Source of the DNA: Dyadobacter psychrophilus
GTDB lineage: Bacteria > Bacteroidota > Bacteroidia > Cytophagales > Spirosomataceae
Reading direction: 5' to 3'
DNA: 64,000 nt
Assembly: GCF_900167945.1 (NCBI RefSeq)
Contig: NZ_FUZA01000007.1
Span: forward strand, 62,001-126,000
Both the position numbers and the translations under genes were made by a program. Of the stretch, positions 7,722 through 16,762 are shown one piece after another. The notes beneath the pieces are model-generated. The model was not told the origin of the DNA. It worked only from the letters and a program-made list of their open reading frames with translations, and did not search any database. The first letter of the stretch is position 1; each line of letters starts with the position of its first letter.

Positions 7722-8705
7722 ATGGATAACATTAATATTGGAATAATAGGGGCAGCAGGCTACACAGGGGGCGAATTGATCAGAATTTTGCTCAATCATC
7801 CGAATGCAGCTATTGCCTTTGCGCACAGTAAAAGTCAGGCTGGAAAACCGGTTTACGCGACGCATACGGATTTGCTTGGTGATACGGATCTAACCTTTTC
7901 AGGGGAAGAAATTCAGACGCTCGTGGATCAGGAGAATTTAAATGCTATTTTCCTTTGCTCTGGCCATGGCGAATCTCAGAAATTTTTGAATGAGTATAAA
8001 GTTCCTGAGCGTGTAAAGATCATCGATCTGAGCACTGATTTTCGTAACGAGTCAAACGGCTTTGTTTACGGATTGCCTGAGTTGCAACGGGACACAATCA
8101 AGACAGCGACTAGAATTGCCAATCCCGGCTGTTTCGCCACAAGCATTGAGCTTGCGATTTTGCCATTGGCGCAGGCTGGATTAATTAAAGATGACATTCA
8201 CGTAAGCGCCGTTACAGGCAGCACAGGCGCGGGTCAGGCATTGAGCGCGACGACGCATTTCAGCTGGAGAAGCAACAACATCTCCATTTACAAAGCCTTC
8301 ACACATCAGCATTTGACTGAGATAAAAATGAGTTTGGGTAAATTGCAGGCTGGTTTTGACAAGGCGATCAATTTTGTCCCTTACCGCGGCGATTACACAC
8401 GCGGCATCATGGCCAATGTCTATACAGCATTCGAAGGAACATTGGAAGAAGCAAAAAGTATTTACAAAAGCTTCTACGCTTCACACCCATTTACACACGT
8501 AAGCGACGCGCCAATTGATCTGAAGCAAGTCGTAAATACCAACAAATGCTTTATCAACCTGGAAGTTCACGACGGCCAACTGCTGATAACAAGCATCATA
8601 GATAACCTAACAAAAGGTGCCTCCGGCCAGGCAGTTCAAAATATGAACTTGCTTTTTGGTTTGCCGGAAGACGCCGGATTGAGATTGAAAGCGCCAGCGT
8701 TTTGA
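7722..8705 (+). CDS. argC: N-acyl-gamma-glutamyl-phosphate reductase
   Basis: 327 residues. It reduces N-acyl-glutamyl phosphate to the semialdehyde with NADPH. The Rossmann motif GIIGAAGYTGGEL opens the protein, the catalytic cysteine lies in NPGCFAT, and VTGSTGAGQ is the substrate-side loop. The acyl group in this organism may be succinyl (see argF'). It is translated 3 bases after argG, so coupling is likely. Confidence 0.94.
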   Translation: MDNINIGIIGAAGYTGGELIRILLNHPNAAIAFAHSKSQAGKPVYATHTDLLGDTDLTFSGEEIQTLVDQENLNAIFLCSGHGESQKFLNEYKVPERVKIIDLSTDFRNESNGFVYGLPELQRDTIKTATRIANPGCFATSIELAILPLAQAGLIKDDIHVSAVTGSTGAGQALSATTHFSWRSNNISIYKAFTHQHLTEIKMSLGKLQAGFDKAINFVPYRGDYTRGIMANVYTAFEGTLEEAKSIYKSFYASHPFTHVSDAPIDLKQVVNTNKCFINLEVHDGQLLITSIIDNLTKGASGQAVQNMNLLFGLPEDAGLRLKAPAF

Positions 8706-8744
8706 TTTGTTAACACCCATTTGAAGACATAAAAAATATAATAG

Positions 8745-9878
8745 ATGTCACACTTATTTGATGTTTACCCCATATACGATATAGAACCGGTAAAGGCTCA
8801 GGGAAGTTATTTGTGGGACCAGCATGGGACCAAATATCTGGACCTTTATGGCGGGCATGCGGTTATTTCCGTCGGGCATTGCCATCCATATTATGTGGAT
8901 ATGCTCACCAAGCAGCTGAATGCGATCAGTTTTTATTCCAATTCGGTTAAAATCTCCTTGCAGGAAGAACTGGCCGAAAAACTGGGAACGCTTTCTGGCT
9001 ATCCGGATTATAAGCTATTCTTATGCAACTCGGGCGCTGAGGCAAATGAGAATGCTTTGAAACTGGCTTCGTTTCATAATGGCCGCAAAAAAGTCATTTC
9101 ATTTACCAAATCATTTCATGGTCGCACGGCTGGTGCGGTGGCGGCTACTGATAATGCTTCCATTGTTGCGCCTGTTAACTATAAGGAACATGTAACATTC
9201 CTGCCGTTTAATGATGTGCAGGCTGCTGAAAACGGCATTACGGATGAAGTTTGCGCGGTAATCGTGGAAGGAATTCAGGGCGTTGGTGGGATTAATGTGA
9301 GCTCGGATGAATTCCTGCAAACATTGAGACGCAAATGTGACGAAACTGGCGCCGTGCTTATTTTGGACAGTGTACAATGTGGTTATGGACGCACTGGTAA
9401 ATTCTTCTCTCACCAGTTTAGCGGCATTGATCCGGATATTATTTCCATGGCCAAAGGAATGGGCAACGGCTTCCCGATCGGCGGAATCCTGATCTCGCCA
9501 AAATTTAAAGCGAGCTATGGCTTGCTAGGCACAACATTTGGTGGAAATCATCTGGCTTGTGCGGCGGGCGTCGCGGTCCTGGATATCATGAAGGATGAAA
9601 ATCTTCTGCAAAACGCAGCGGAGATCGGCGATTATCTATTCAAAGGAATCGAAGAAATTGGCGGATACAAGGAGCTCAGAGGCCGTGGGTTGATGATCGG
9701 CATTGAATATGATTTCCCTGTTAAGGACCTTCGGAACAAACTTTTATTTGATTATAAAATGTTCACAGGAGTGGCTGGCGCTAACACCATTCGTTTGTTG
9801 CCTTCGCTCGCTTTGGGCAAGGAGGAAGCTGACCAATTCCTGGAAGCATTGAAAAAAGAGACATCCGTTGCCATTTAA
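8745..9878 (+). CDS. argD: N-acylornithine aminotransferase, class III PLP enzyme
   Basis: 377 residues. It transfers the amino group from glutamate to N-acyl-glutamate semialdehyde. Motifs: CNSGAEANENALKLA, the PLP-stacking FHGRTAGA, the PLP-ring Asp in LDSVQCGYGRTG, and the Schiff-base Lys in SMAKGMGNGFPIGG. The usual DEVQ reads DSVQ, a mild departure. It lies 39 bases after argC and 35 before argF'. As in other bacteria it may also serve lysine synthesis; context favours arginine. Confidence 0.92.
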   Translation: MSHLFDVYPIYDIEPVKAQGSYLWDQHGTKYLDLYGGHAVISVGHCHPYYVDMLTKQLNAISFYSNSVKISLQEELAEKLGTLSGYPDYKLFLCNSGAEANENALKLASFHNGRKKVISFTKSFHGRTAGAVAATDNASIVAPVNYKEHVTFLPFNDVQAAENGITDEVCAVIVEGIQGVGGINVSSDEFLQTLRRKCDETGAVLILDSVQCGYGRTGKFFSHQFSGIDPDIISMAKGMGNGFPIGGILISPKFKASYGLLGTTFGGNHLACAAGVAVLDIMKDENLLQNAAEIGDYLFKGIEEIGGYKELRGRGLMIGIEYDFPVKDLRNKLLFDYKMFTGVAGANTIRLLPSLALGKEEADQFLEALKKETSVAI

Positions 9879-9913
9879 TTTAACCTAAACGCCGCAGAAA
9901 TTACCGAAACTGA

Positions 9914-10861
9914 ATGAAACACTTTCTTTCCATAAACGACGTAACCGACCTGAATCAGCTGATTACAAGCGGGATCGCATCAAAACGCAACCCATTTGCT
10001 GACATTGAATTAGGTAAAAATAAAACCATAGGGCTGCTTTTTTTCAATTCAAGTTTGAGAACAAGGATCAGTACGCAAAAAGCTGCGCAAAACCTTGGAC
10101 TTAACGTGATTACGATGAATGTGGGCCAGGATGGCTGGGGTTTGGAAATGGAAGAAGGCGTGATCATGAACGGTGACAAAGCGGAGCATGTAAAGGAAGC
10201 GGCGGCCGTAATCGGCAGTTATTGCGATATCATTGGAATCCGGTCATTCGCAGGTTTGCAGGATCGGGACAAGGATTATGCAGAGATTGTTTTTCAGCAA
10301 TTCAAAAAATACGCGGAGGTTCCGATCATTAACCTGGAATCTGCAACCCGACATCCCCTGCAATCGCTTGCGGATTGCATTACCATCGAAGAATTTAAGA
10401 TAAAACAGCGCCCTAAGGTCGTTTTAACCTGGCTTCCGCATTTCAAAGCATTGCCTCAGGCAGTTGCTAATTCATTCTGCGAATGGATGAATCCGATGGA
10501 TGTGGAATTGGTCATTACGCACCCTGAAGGCTATAATCTCGCGCCAGAATTTGTTGGAAAAGGTCAGGTGATTTACGATCAGGATAAGGCACTGGAAGGT
10601 GCGGATTTTGTTTATGGCAAAAACTGGTCTTCTTATGAACATTATGGACAAGTTTTGACAAGCGATCCTTCCTGGATGATTACAGAAGCGAAAATGTCCC
10701 TCACAGATAATGGTAAATTCATGCATTGCCTGCCGTTACGCCGCAACATGAAAGTGGCGGACGAGGTTTTGGATGGACCAAGATCATTGGTGATTGAACA
10801 AGCAGCAAATCGCGAATGGTCGGCTCAGGCGGCATTGCGCGAGGTTTTGCTACATATTTGA
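9914..10861 (+). CDS. argF': N-acyl-L-ornithine carbamoyltransferase, probably N-succinyl-specific
   Basis: 315 residues of the divergent carbamoyltransferase family found in Bacteroidota and Xanthomonas, which carbamoylates acylated ornithine rather than ornithine. The carbamoyl phosphate site FFNSSLRTRIST (43-54) and C-terminal FMHCLPLRRNM are visible. In studied members the residue at this position (Glu92 in the Xanthomonas acetyl enzyme, Pro90 in the Bacteroides fragilis succinyl enzyme) sets acyl specificity. Here it is Ala90, in NGDKAEHV. Replacing Glu92 by small residues including Ala is reported to switch the acetyl enzyme to succinyl-ornithine, so I expect succinyl specificity. hemH begins one base after the stop. 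Confidence 0.9.
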   Translation: MKHFLSINDVTDLNQLITSGIASKRNPFADIELGKNKTIGLLFFNSSLRTRISTQKAAQNLGLNVITMNVGQDGWGLEMEEGVIMNGDKAEHVKEAAAVIGSYCDIIGIRSFAGLQDRDKDYAEIVFQQFKKYAEVPIINLESATRHPLQSLADCITIEEFKIKQRPKVVLTWLPHFKALPQAVANSFCEWMNPMDVELVITHPEGYNLAPEFVGKGQVIYDQDKALEGADFVYGKNWSSYEHYGQVLTSDPSWMITEAKMSLTDNGKFMHCLPLRRNMKVADEVLDGPRSLVIEQAANREWSAQAALREVLLHI

Positions 10862-10862
10862 A

Positions 10863-11945
10863 ATGATTGAAAGAATGAATACTGAAACATTGGCTCAGCC
10901 AAGCATCTCAACAAACGCAAATTCCATTCGTAAAACGGGCGTCCTGATCGTTAATCTGGGAACGCCTGACAGTCCTTCGGTTCCTGACGTGCGCAAATAT
11001 CTTCGTCAGTTCCTGATGGACGAAAGGGTGATCGATATCCCCTATCTGAACCGCTGGATGCTGATTAACCTGATCATTGCACCATTCAGGGCTCCAAAAT
11101 CGGCGAAAATTTACAAGCAGTTATGGAGACCGGATGGCTCGCCTTTGAAGATTTACGGATATTCTGTAAAAGAAAAATTGCAGCGTGTTTTGGGTAACGA
11201 TTTTGTGGTGGAGCTCGCCATGCGTTATCAAAGCCCTAGTATTGAGAATGGTTTGAAAGAATTAAGAAAACAAACACTTTCAGAAATCATTGTCGTTCCG
11301 TTTTTCCCTCAATATGCCTCCGCTTCAACGGGTTCTGTATATAAAGAAGTAATGCGTGTGGTGCAGGATTGGGAAGTTTTGCCGGAAATCAAGTTCATTA
11401 ACCGCTTCCTGGATCATCCAAAATTCATCGAAGGCTTTGTGAATTTGGGCAAAAAGTACATGGCGCAACAACATTATGATCATGTCGTTTTCAGTTACCA
11501 CGGACTTCCTGAAAGACAGATCACCAAAGGCGATGTGACCGGAAATTTTTGTCAGTTTGGTTCCTGCTGCGATAAGCTCGATGCTAAAAACCAGCATTGT
11601 TACCGTGCGCAATGTTTCGAAACAACGCGGTTGCTGGTAAAAGGATTAGGCCTCGCGGAAGGCACATACACTACTTGCTTCCAATCGAGATTAGGCAAGA
11701 ATCCCTGGATAAAGCCTTACACTGATGAAGTGATTCCGGAACTAACAAAAAAAGGTGTTAAAAGTGTCCTCGCATTTTCGCCCGCATTCGTTGCCGACTG
11801 TTTGGAAACAACCATTGAAGTAGGTGAGGAATACAAAGAGATCTTTGAGAAAGAAGGCGGTGTTCACTGGCAGCTGGTTGAGAGCCTTAACGACAGTGAT
11901 ATCTGGATAGAAACTTTGGAAGACATCATAAAAAAAGCGGTTTAA
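10863..11945 (+). CDS. hemH: Ferrochelatase with internal cysteine cluster
   Basis: 360 residues from the ATG at 10863. An upstream ATG in frame at 10794 lies inside argF' and adds a non-homologous stretch, so the later start is preferred. Ferrochelatase inserts Fe2+ into protoporphyrin IX. GVLIVNLGTPDSP opens the domain, SYHGLPER carries the metal-binding His, and AFSPAFVADCLETTIE holds the conserved C-terminal acidic residues. Cys230, 235, 236, 246 and 251 form a dense internal cluster that resembles the class of bacterial ferrochelatases with an internally ligated [2Fe-2S] centre. It is the last gene of the arginine operon, an odd partner, and its stop codon lies in a terminator loop. Confidence 0.93.
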   Translation: MIERMNTETLAQPSISTNANSIRKTGVLIVNLGTPDSPSVPDVRKYLRQFLMDERVIDIPYLNRWMLINLIIAPFRAPKSAKIYKQLWRPDGSPLKIYGYSVKEKLQRVLGNDFVVELAMRYQSPSIENGLKELRKQTLSEIIVVPFFPQYASASTGSVYKEVMRVVQDWEVLPEIKFINRFLDHPKFIEGFVNLGKKYMAQQHYDHVVFSYHGLPERQITKGDVTGNFCQFGSCCDKLDAKNQHCYRAQCFETTRLLVKGLGLAEGTYTTCFQSRLGKNPWIKPYTDEVIPELTKKGVKSVLAFSPAFVADCLETTIEVGEEYKEIFEKEGGVHWQLVESLNDSDIWIETLEDIIKKAV

Positions 11946-11957
11946 CAACCGCTTTTT
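11932..11957. terminator. Bidirectional terminator containing the hemH stop codon
   Basis: An 11-base perfect stem (11932-11942 with 11947-11957) and a 4-base loop TAAC at 11943-11946. The loop starts with the hemH stop TAA. A-run on one side and T-run on the other let it work for hemH and for the convergent cysteine desulfurase, which ends at 11961. Confidence 0.85.
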
Positions 11958-11960
11958 GCT

Positions 11961-13109
11961 TTATAGGATCACACTTTCCTTTTTATATAATTCCGCCAGC
12001 GTGTGGGCCGCGTAATCTATTTCCTCTTCCGTATTATATTTTCCAAACGAAAAACGAACATTAGCACGGTTCTCATCGATTTTAAGCTCATTCAGCACGT
12101 GCGAGCCGATTTCCGTTCCACTGGCGCAGGCACTTCCTCCGGAGACCGCTATGCCAGCGATATCGAGGTTAAACAGCAACATATCGCTGATTTCGGAAGG
12201 CGGCAAGCTCACATTCAGGACTGTATAAAGACTTTTGTCAAGATCCGCAGAATTTCCGTTGAAAGTGATGCCCTCAATGCTGTTGGTCAACTTGTCAATC
12301 ATCCGCAGTTTCAGGCCTTCAATGTGTTTGCGGTGAAGGTCCATATCGCGGTAAGCGATTTCCAATGCTTTGGCTAAGCCTACTATGCCGTAAATATTTT
12401 CTGTTCCGCCGCGCATGTTGCGCTCTTGCGCGCCTCCATGTACGAATGGAGCAATTTTTAGTCCGGGTCTGATATAAAGAAAACCTACGCCTTTCGGACC
12501 ATTGAATTTATGAGCTGCGCCGACTATAAAATTGGTTTTCAGCTTTTGCAGATCGTGCTTGTAGTGACCCATTGTTTGCACCGTATCGCTATGAAAAACG
12601 GCTTCATACTTCTCACAAATATCACCCACAGCTTCCAGATCCAGCAAATTGCCAATTTCATTATTGCCATGCATTAACGAAACCAGTGAGCGTGAATTGG
12701 TTTGAAGCAATGTTTCCAAATGCTGTAAATCAACCTCGCCTTTTTCATTGAGATTAACAAAACTCAATTGGATCTGTCCCGATCTTTGAAGATGTTCGAG
12801 CGTGTGCAAAACAGCATGATGTTCGATCCGGGACGTAATGGCGTGTTTAAGGCCTAATGTTTCAATGCTGGAACGGATCGCAGTGTTATCGGCTTCCGTA
12901 CCGCCTGATGTAAAGAATATTTCAGCAGGAGCTGCATTTAAAATGCCCGCTATGCTTTTTCTGGCTCTTTCGATTGATGACCTGACTGCCCGGCCAAAGG
13001 AATGTATGGAAGATGGGTTACCAAATTGCTCTGTCATGAGCGGCAACATTACTTCTAACACTACCGGATCAAGGCGCGTAGTGGCAGCGTTGTCCAAATA
13101 GGCTTTCAT
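11961..13109 (-). CDS. Cysteine desulfurase, NifS/IscS family
   Basis: 382 residues, a PLP enzyme that removes sulfur from cysteine for Fe-S cluster or tRNA thiolation. Motifs: TSGGTEADNTAI, the Schiff-base Lys in AHKFNGPKGVGF, and the persulfide Cys in SGGSACASGTEIG. The short loop around that Cys suits the IscS/NifS group I type. Its ATG overlaps the glmM stop by 4 bases (ATGA), so the two are coupled. No iscU or iscR is next to it, so a role in general Fe-S supply or in tRNA modification is equally possible. Confidence 0.92.
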   Translation of the reverse strand: MKAYLDNAATTRLDPVVLEVMLPLMTEQFGNPSSIHSFGRAVRSSIERARKSIAGILNAAPAEIFFTSGGTEADNTAIRSSIETLGLKHAITSRIEHHAVLHTLEHLQRSGQIQLSFVNLNEKGEVDLQHLETLLQTNSRSLVSLMHGNNEIGNLLDLEAVGDICEKYEAVFHSDTVQTMGHYKHDLQKLKTNFIVGAAHKFNGPKGVGFLYIRPGLKIAPFVHGGAQERNMRGGTENIYGIVGLAKALEIAYRDMDLHRKHIEGLKLRMIDKLTNSIEGITFNGNSADLDKSLYTVLNVSLPPSEISDMLLFNLDIAGIAVSGGSACASGTEIGSHVLNELKIDENRANVRFSFGKYNTEEEIDYAAHTLAELYKKESVIL

Positions 13110-14518
13110 TTTTGACTATTTTTCGGCTCCGAAATGATCTCCTTAATGTCGGAAATGATCTTATTGGCCAGATTAATCGCTGTTGTCTGCGTTTCTGATT
13201 CGGAATAGATCCGGATAATCGGCTCGGTGTTGGATTTGCGCAAATGCACCCATTCCCTGTCAAACTCGATCCTGACACCGTCAATTGTATTCAGAGGCTG
13301 CTTGGAATAGCGGGTTTGAATGCGGCTGAGAATGTTGTCCACATTGATATCAGGCGTCAGCTCAATCTTATTTTTTGAAATATAATAACCTGGATACGAG
13401 CGACGTAGAACAGAAGCTGTTTTACCAAACTTTGCCAGGTGTGTCAGAAACAATGCAATTCCCACCAATGCATCTCTTCCGTAATGGCTTTCAGGATAAA
13501 TGACGCCGCCATTTCCCTCACCACCGATAATCGCGTGGTTCTCTTTCATCATATTCACCACATTCACCTCGCCTACTGCGGACGCAAAATACTTCCCGCC
13601 TGCCTTAATTGTCACATCGCGCAATGCAGCCGTTGACGATAAATTGGAAACTGTGTTGCCGGGCGTGTTTTTGAGCACATAATCAGCAACAGCAACCAGT
13701 GTATATTCTTCACCAAACGGTGTTCCGTCTTCACACATCAGCGCAAGACGGTCTACATCTGGATCAACCACAATGCCGAGATTAAAAGAACCGTCATTTA
13801 ATTCTTTGCTGATCTCACGCAAATGTTCGGGAAGCGGCTCTGGATTATGGGCGAAATTGCCCGTAGGGTCACAATTTAGCTTCTTAATGTTTTTAGCAGG
13901 AACGCCTAATGCTTCAAGCAGCATCGGAACAACGATTCCACCGGTAGAATTAACGGCATCAACCACAATCCTGAAATTCGCATTCGTAATGGCCTGCACG
14001 TCAACTAATGGCAATGCAAGCACCTGATCTATATGCTTTTGTAAATATGAATCATCCGCAACGTAGCTTCCCAGTTTTTTAACGTCAACAAAAACAAAAT
14101 CTTCCTCGTCCGCAATTCTCAAAACTTCCGCACCTTCTTCTTCTGAAATAAATTCTCCGTCGTGGTTCAGCAGTTTAAGCGCATTCCATTGAATCGGGTT
14201 GTGGCTGGCTGTTAAAATGATCCCTCCCGCCGCCTTCTCGGCCGTAACGGCAATCTCGACAGTAGGCGTGGTGGAAAGGCCGAGATCCGTTACATGAAGT
14301 CCAACTCCCTGCAATGTCCCGGCAACAAGGCGGCTCACCATTTCACCGGATAAGCGTGCGTCCCTGCCAATAACAACCTTTAAATTTTGTGGATTAGTAC
14401 GCCTCAGCCATGTTCCGTATGCCGCTGCAAACTTAACAACATCAATCGGAGTCAGCGCCTCACCCGATTTTCCACCCACGATACCTCTGATTCCTGAGAT
14501 AGATTTAATTAACGTCAC
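13106..14518 (-). CDS. glmM: Phosphoglucosamine mutase
   Basis: 470 residues of the alpha-D-phosphohexomutase family. It interconverts glucosamine-6-P and glucosamine-1-P on the way to UDP-GlcNAc, peptidoglycan and LPS. The phosphoserine loop is LTASHNPIQWNALK, the magnesium loop DPDVDRLALM, the sugar loop GEGNGGVIYP, and the C-terminal phosphate-binding motif RKSNTEPIIRIYSE. The MTLIKSISGIRGIVGG start is typical of Bacteroidota GlmM. A phosphomannomutase activity is possible within this family. A promoter motif lies about 30 bases upstream. Confidence 0.88.
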   Translation of the reverse strand: MTLIKSISGIRGIVGGKSGEALTPIDVVKFAAAYGTWLRRTNPQNLKVVIGRDARLSGEMVSRLVAGTLQGVGLHVTDLGLSTTPTVEIAVTAEKAAGGIILTASHNPIQWNALKLLNHDGEFISEEEGAEVLRIADEEDFVFVDVKKLGSYVADDSYLQKHIDQVLALPLVDVQAITNANFRIVVDAVNSTGGIVVPMLLEALGVPAKNIKKLNCDPTGNFAHNPEPLPEHLREISKELNDGSFNLGIVVDPDVDRLALMCEDGTPFGEEYTLVAVADYVLKNTPGNTVSNLSSTAALRDVTIKAGGKYFASAVGEVNVVNMMKENHAIIGGEGNGGVIYPESHYGRDALVGIALFLTHLAKFGKTASVLRRSYPGYYISKNKIELTPDINVDNILSRIQTRYSKQPLNTIDGVRIEFDREWVHLRKSNTEPIIRIYSESETQTTAINLANKIISDIKEIISEPKNSQK

Positions 14519-14547
14519 GATCTAGAATTCCTCTTTTTGTTTGGTTG

Positions 14548-14555
14548 CAAAAATA
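14548..14555 (-). promoter_or_regulatory. Promoter -7 element TATTTTTG for glmM
   Basis: On the minus strand this reads TATTTTTG, a perfect TAnnTTTG match, 30 bases before the glmM start. No well-spaced -33 TTTG is evident. Confidence 0.45.
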
Positions 14556-14621
14556 CTAAATTTCCCTCTCTACTATCCGATTTTTCTTGAAACAAAAGCA
14601 AGATTTGACTTATCGATACTA

Positions 14622-15470
14622 CTAGCCTTGTAGTAACTCAATGTCTACTTGGGTAGTAAGCAGCGAGCTTGTATATCCTAAAAACGAACCCATCACAGGA
14701 GCAAGCTGATCATAGTCTGCCGAGGTTCCCATGCTAATGTGGTTATTAATCACCGCCTTACCTTCGGTGGGATCAAAACCCCGCCAGCCTGCACCGGGTA
14801 AAAAAACTTCGGCCCACGCATGCAGTTCATGTGCTTGCTGGGGGTTTCCATATAAATATCCACTCACGAATCTCGCCGCAATTCCCAGGCTCCGGCAAGC
14901 GCCGATAAACAGCCGAGCAAATTCCCGGCAAGAACCACTTCTATCCCGCAATGTATCATCAGGCGGAAACGCATTTCCATACTCACGGTGCTGATATGCA
15001 AAGTTTTGACTGATATATTGGGCCATTTCTACCAGGAAAGGAATGGTGGCATAGTTGACATGCGCGGCAAGGTTCCGGGCAAATTGCTCAACCTGTTGCG
15101 TAGCGTCGGCCTTGTCCAGGTACGGGATCAGGTATTTATAAATCCGGTTGTCATATAGGAACGGGATTTTGCTGGTTTCAAATGGATAGAATACGAAGTC
15201 AAAAACATTCACCGGCTCCGAACTTACAGTAATGGTAGCTTCCACATAAAGCCTGCTGTAAGGTTGGTTATAGAAATAGATCAAATGCTGGACATTGCCT
15301 TCAACATCTATATTTTTTACAATTTTAGATGGCTGTGGATCAATGTAAAGACTGTATTCCAGCAATCGCTGGTGCGGATAGGATCTTGGGTATAAATACA
15401 ATGTGTGCATTTCCAGAACTACCGGAAAATTATATTGATATTCCAGAGAGTGCCGGACTTGTAAATTCAT
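14622..15470 (-). CDS. Transglutaminase-like cysteine protease family protein
   Basis: 282 residues. An N-terminal beta domain (bacterial transglutaminase-like N-terminal region, about 1-130) precedes a transglutaminase core with the Cys in RSGSCREFARLF, His in HELHAWAEVF and Asp in GFDPTEGK, a complete Cys-His-Asp triad. No signal peptide is visible. It follows the alpha-E gene by 33 bases. Across bacteria this pair usually travels with a circularly permuted ATP-grasp protein, suggesting a peptide-ligating/cleaving pathway, but no such ATP-grasp gene is in this window. Substrate unknown. Confidence 0.85.
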   Translation of the reverse strand: MNLQVRHSLEYQYNFPVVLEMHTLYLYPRSYPHQRLLEYSLYIDPQPSKIVKNIDVEGNVQHLIYFYNQPYSRLYVEATITVSSEPVNVFDFVFYPFETSKIPFLYDNRIYKYLIPYLDKADATQQVEQFARNLAAHVNYATIPFLVEMAQYISQNFAYQHREYGNAFPPDDTLRDRSGSCREFARLFIGACRSLGIAARFVSGYLYGNPQQAHELHAWAEVFLPGAGWRGFDPTEGKAVINNHISMGTSADYDQLAPVMGSFLGYTSSLLTTQVDIELLQG

Positions 15471-15503
15471 GAAGGCGCCTGCAATGTTACTGATTTTATT
15501 GTT

Positions 15504-16544
15504 TTAGTTCATCCATTGAGTTTTGAAATGCCCGGATGATTGGCTTTGCGATTGACTTTGAGCGTGTCCTTGTGACTGAGTCTGCGACTGGCCGGTTTCC
15601 AGGCCGAAATACATGTCGAAAATCGCATTGTCGACCTCGTTGTTTTTAGTCTGAAACTTGTCCAGATATTCGTGAAGGCCCATTTTAAAAACGTCCTCAA
15701 CATCTGTAAATTCCAGTTCAGTGCGGATTTTACTCAGCGCACGTTCGGCTGGATTGGTGTGCCCGCGCTCCGGAATCGAGCCTGCAATCGCATATAATGA
15801 AAGCTCCGCCTGCCTTACGCAATAAGCGATGGATCTCGGAAATAGCTTGTCCAGAATAAGAAAGGCGACAATGTTCATAGGCGTCAACGCACGGTGCGTT
15901 TGCCTGTACATATTATAGGCGCTTACGGACTTCAAAACTGCTGTCCATAACATCAGATCAAGCGTTGAGCCAGAGGTTCCCGAGTCTTGTAACAATGTAA
16001 AATACTTCACATCCAGAAATCGCGAACATTTGTCCGCACGCTCGATATGCCGGCCCAGGCGACCGAAATGCCAGGCTTCATTGCGGGTAATGGACGAATC
16101 CACAACGCCGTGAAAAAGCTGGCAACTTTTACGGATATCTGTAAAATAGGACTGCATATGGTCCATGTTACGGAAATGATCCGGATTCGTACTCTTTATG
16201 GACAAGTAAAAAGTATTGATACTCTCCCACATTTCTTTCGATATCGTTTCCCGGATCGTCCGCGCATTTTCGCGCGCCTCATAAAGGCAGCTTATAATGG
16301 AGTTAGGATTTCTTTTATCAAAAGTCAGGAAATGTATAACGTCCTCTTTGGTAGGCTTTTCGTAATATTTATAAAACAGATAATGATCCGCAGTCGCAAT
16401 CAGAAGCGGTTCCCATTGCTCATCCACGTCGGGCGGCAGATCCAATGCCAGATTAAAATTAACTCCCACAAAGCGGGCGTAGTTTTCTACCCGTTCCATG
16501 TAACGATTCATCCAGTAAATTGAATTGGCAACTCGGCTAAGCAT
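15504..16544 (-). CDS. Alpha-E domain protein (DUF403)
   Basis: 346 residues, largely alpha-helical, starting MLSRVANSIYWMNRYMERVENYAR, cut here for length; the NSIYWMNRYMERVEN signature (8-22) is characteristic of the alpha-E family. It is co-transcribed with the downstream transglutaminase. The family is linked by genome context to ATP-grasp and transglutaminase proteins; biochemical function is not established. The last 30 residues are a Ser/Gln-rich low-complexity tail (SQTQSQGHAQSQSQSQSSGH) not part of the usual domain. Confidence 0.85.
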   Translation of the reverse strand: MLSRVANSIYWMNRYMERVENYARFVGVNFNLALDLPPDVDEQWEPLLIATADHYLFYKYYEKPTKEDVIHFLTFDKRNPNSIISCLYEARENARTIRETISKEMWESINTFYLSIKSTNPDHFRNMDHMQSYFTDIRKSCQLFHGVVDSSITRNEAWHFGRLGRHIERADKCSRFLDVKYFTLLQDSGTSGSTLDLMLWTAVLKSVSAYNMYRQTHRALTPMNIVAFLILDKLFPRSIAYCVRQAELSLYAIAGSIPERGHTNPAERALSKIRTELEFTDVEDVFKMGLHEYLDKFQTKNNEVDNAIFDMYFGLETGQSQTQSQGHAQSQSQSQSSGHFKTQWMN

Positions 16545-16762
16545 AAATTGAAAGTGTTGTCTCTAAATTGTTTAATCAGAATATTTGTTAAGCGATATTA
16601 CCAAAATACCTAATAAAATTTTGCAAATACAAGAACCTACGAAAAGTAATATAAGTTCTCGAAAGATTAGTATTATGTGAAAATGAATGCTAATTCCGTG
16701 AAAACTTCCCCAAACGGTTAATTTTTGTAAATTAACATTTCATAAACATAACCTTTATTCCT

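Noticed and set aside
10794..10862. Upstream in-frame start of hemH
   Set aside because: It would lie in the end of argF' and adds 23 residues unlike ferrochelatase; the ATG at 10863 begins just after the argF' stop.
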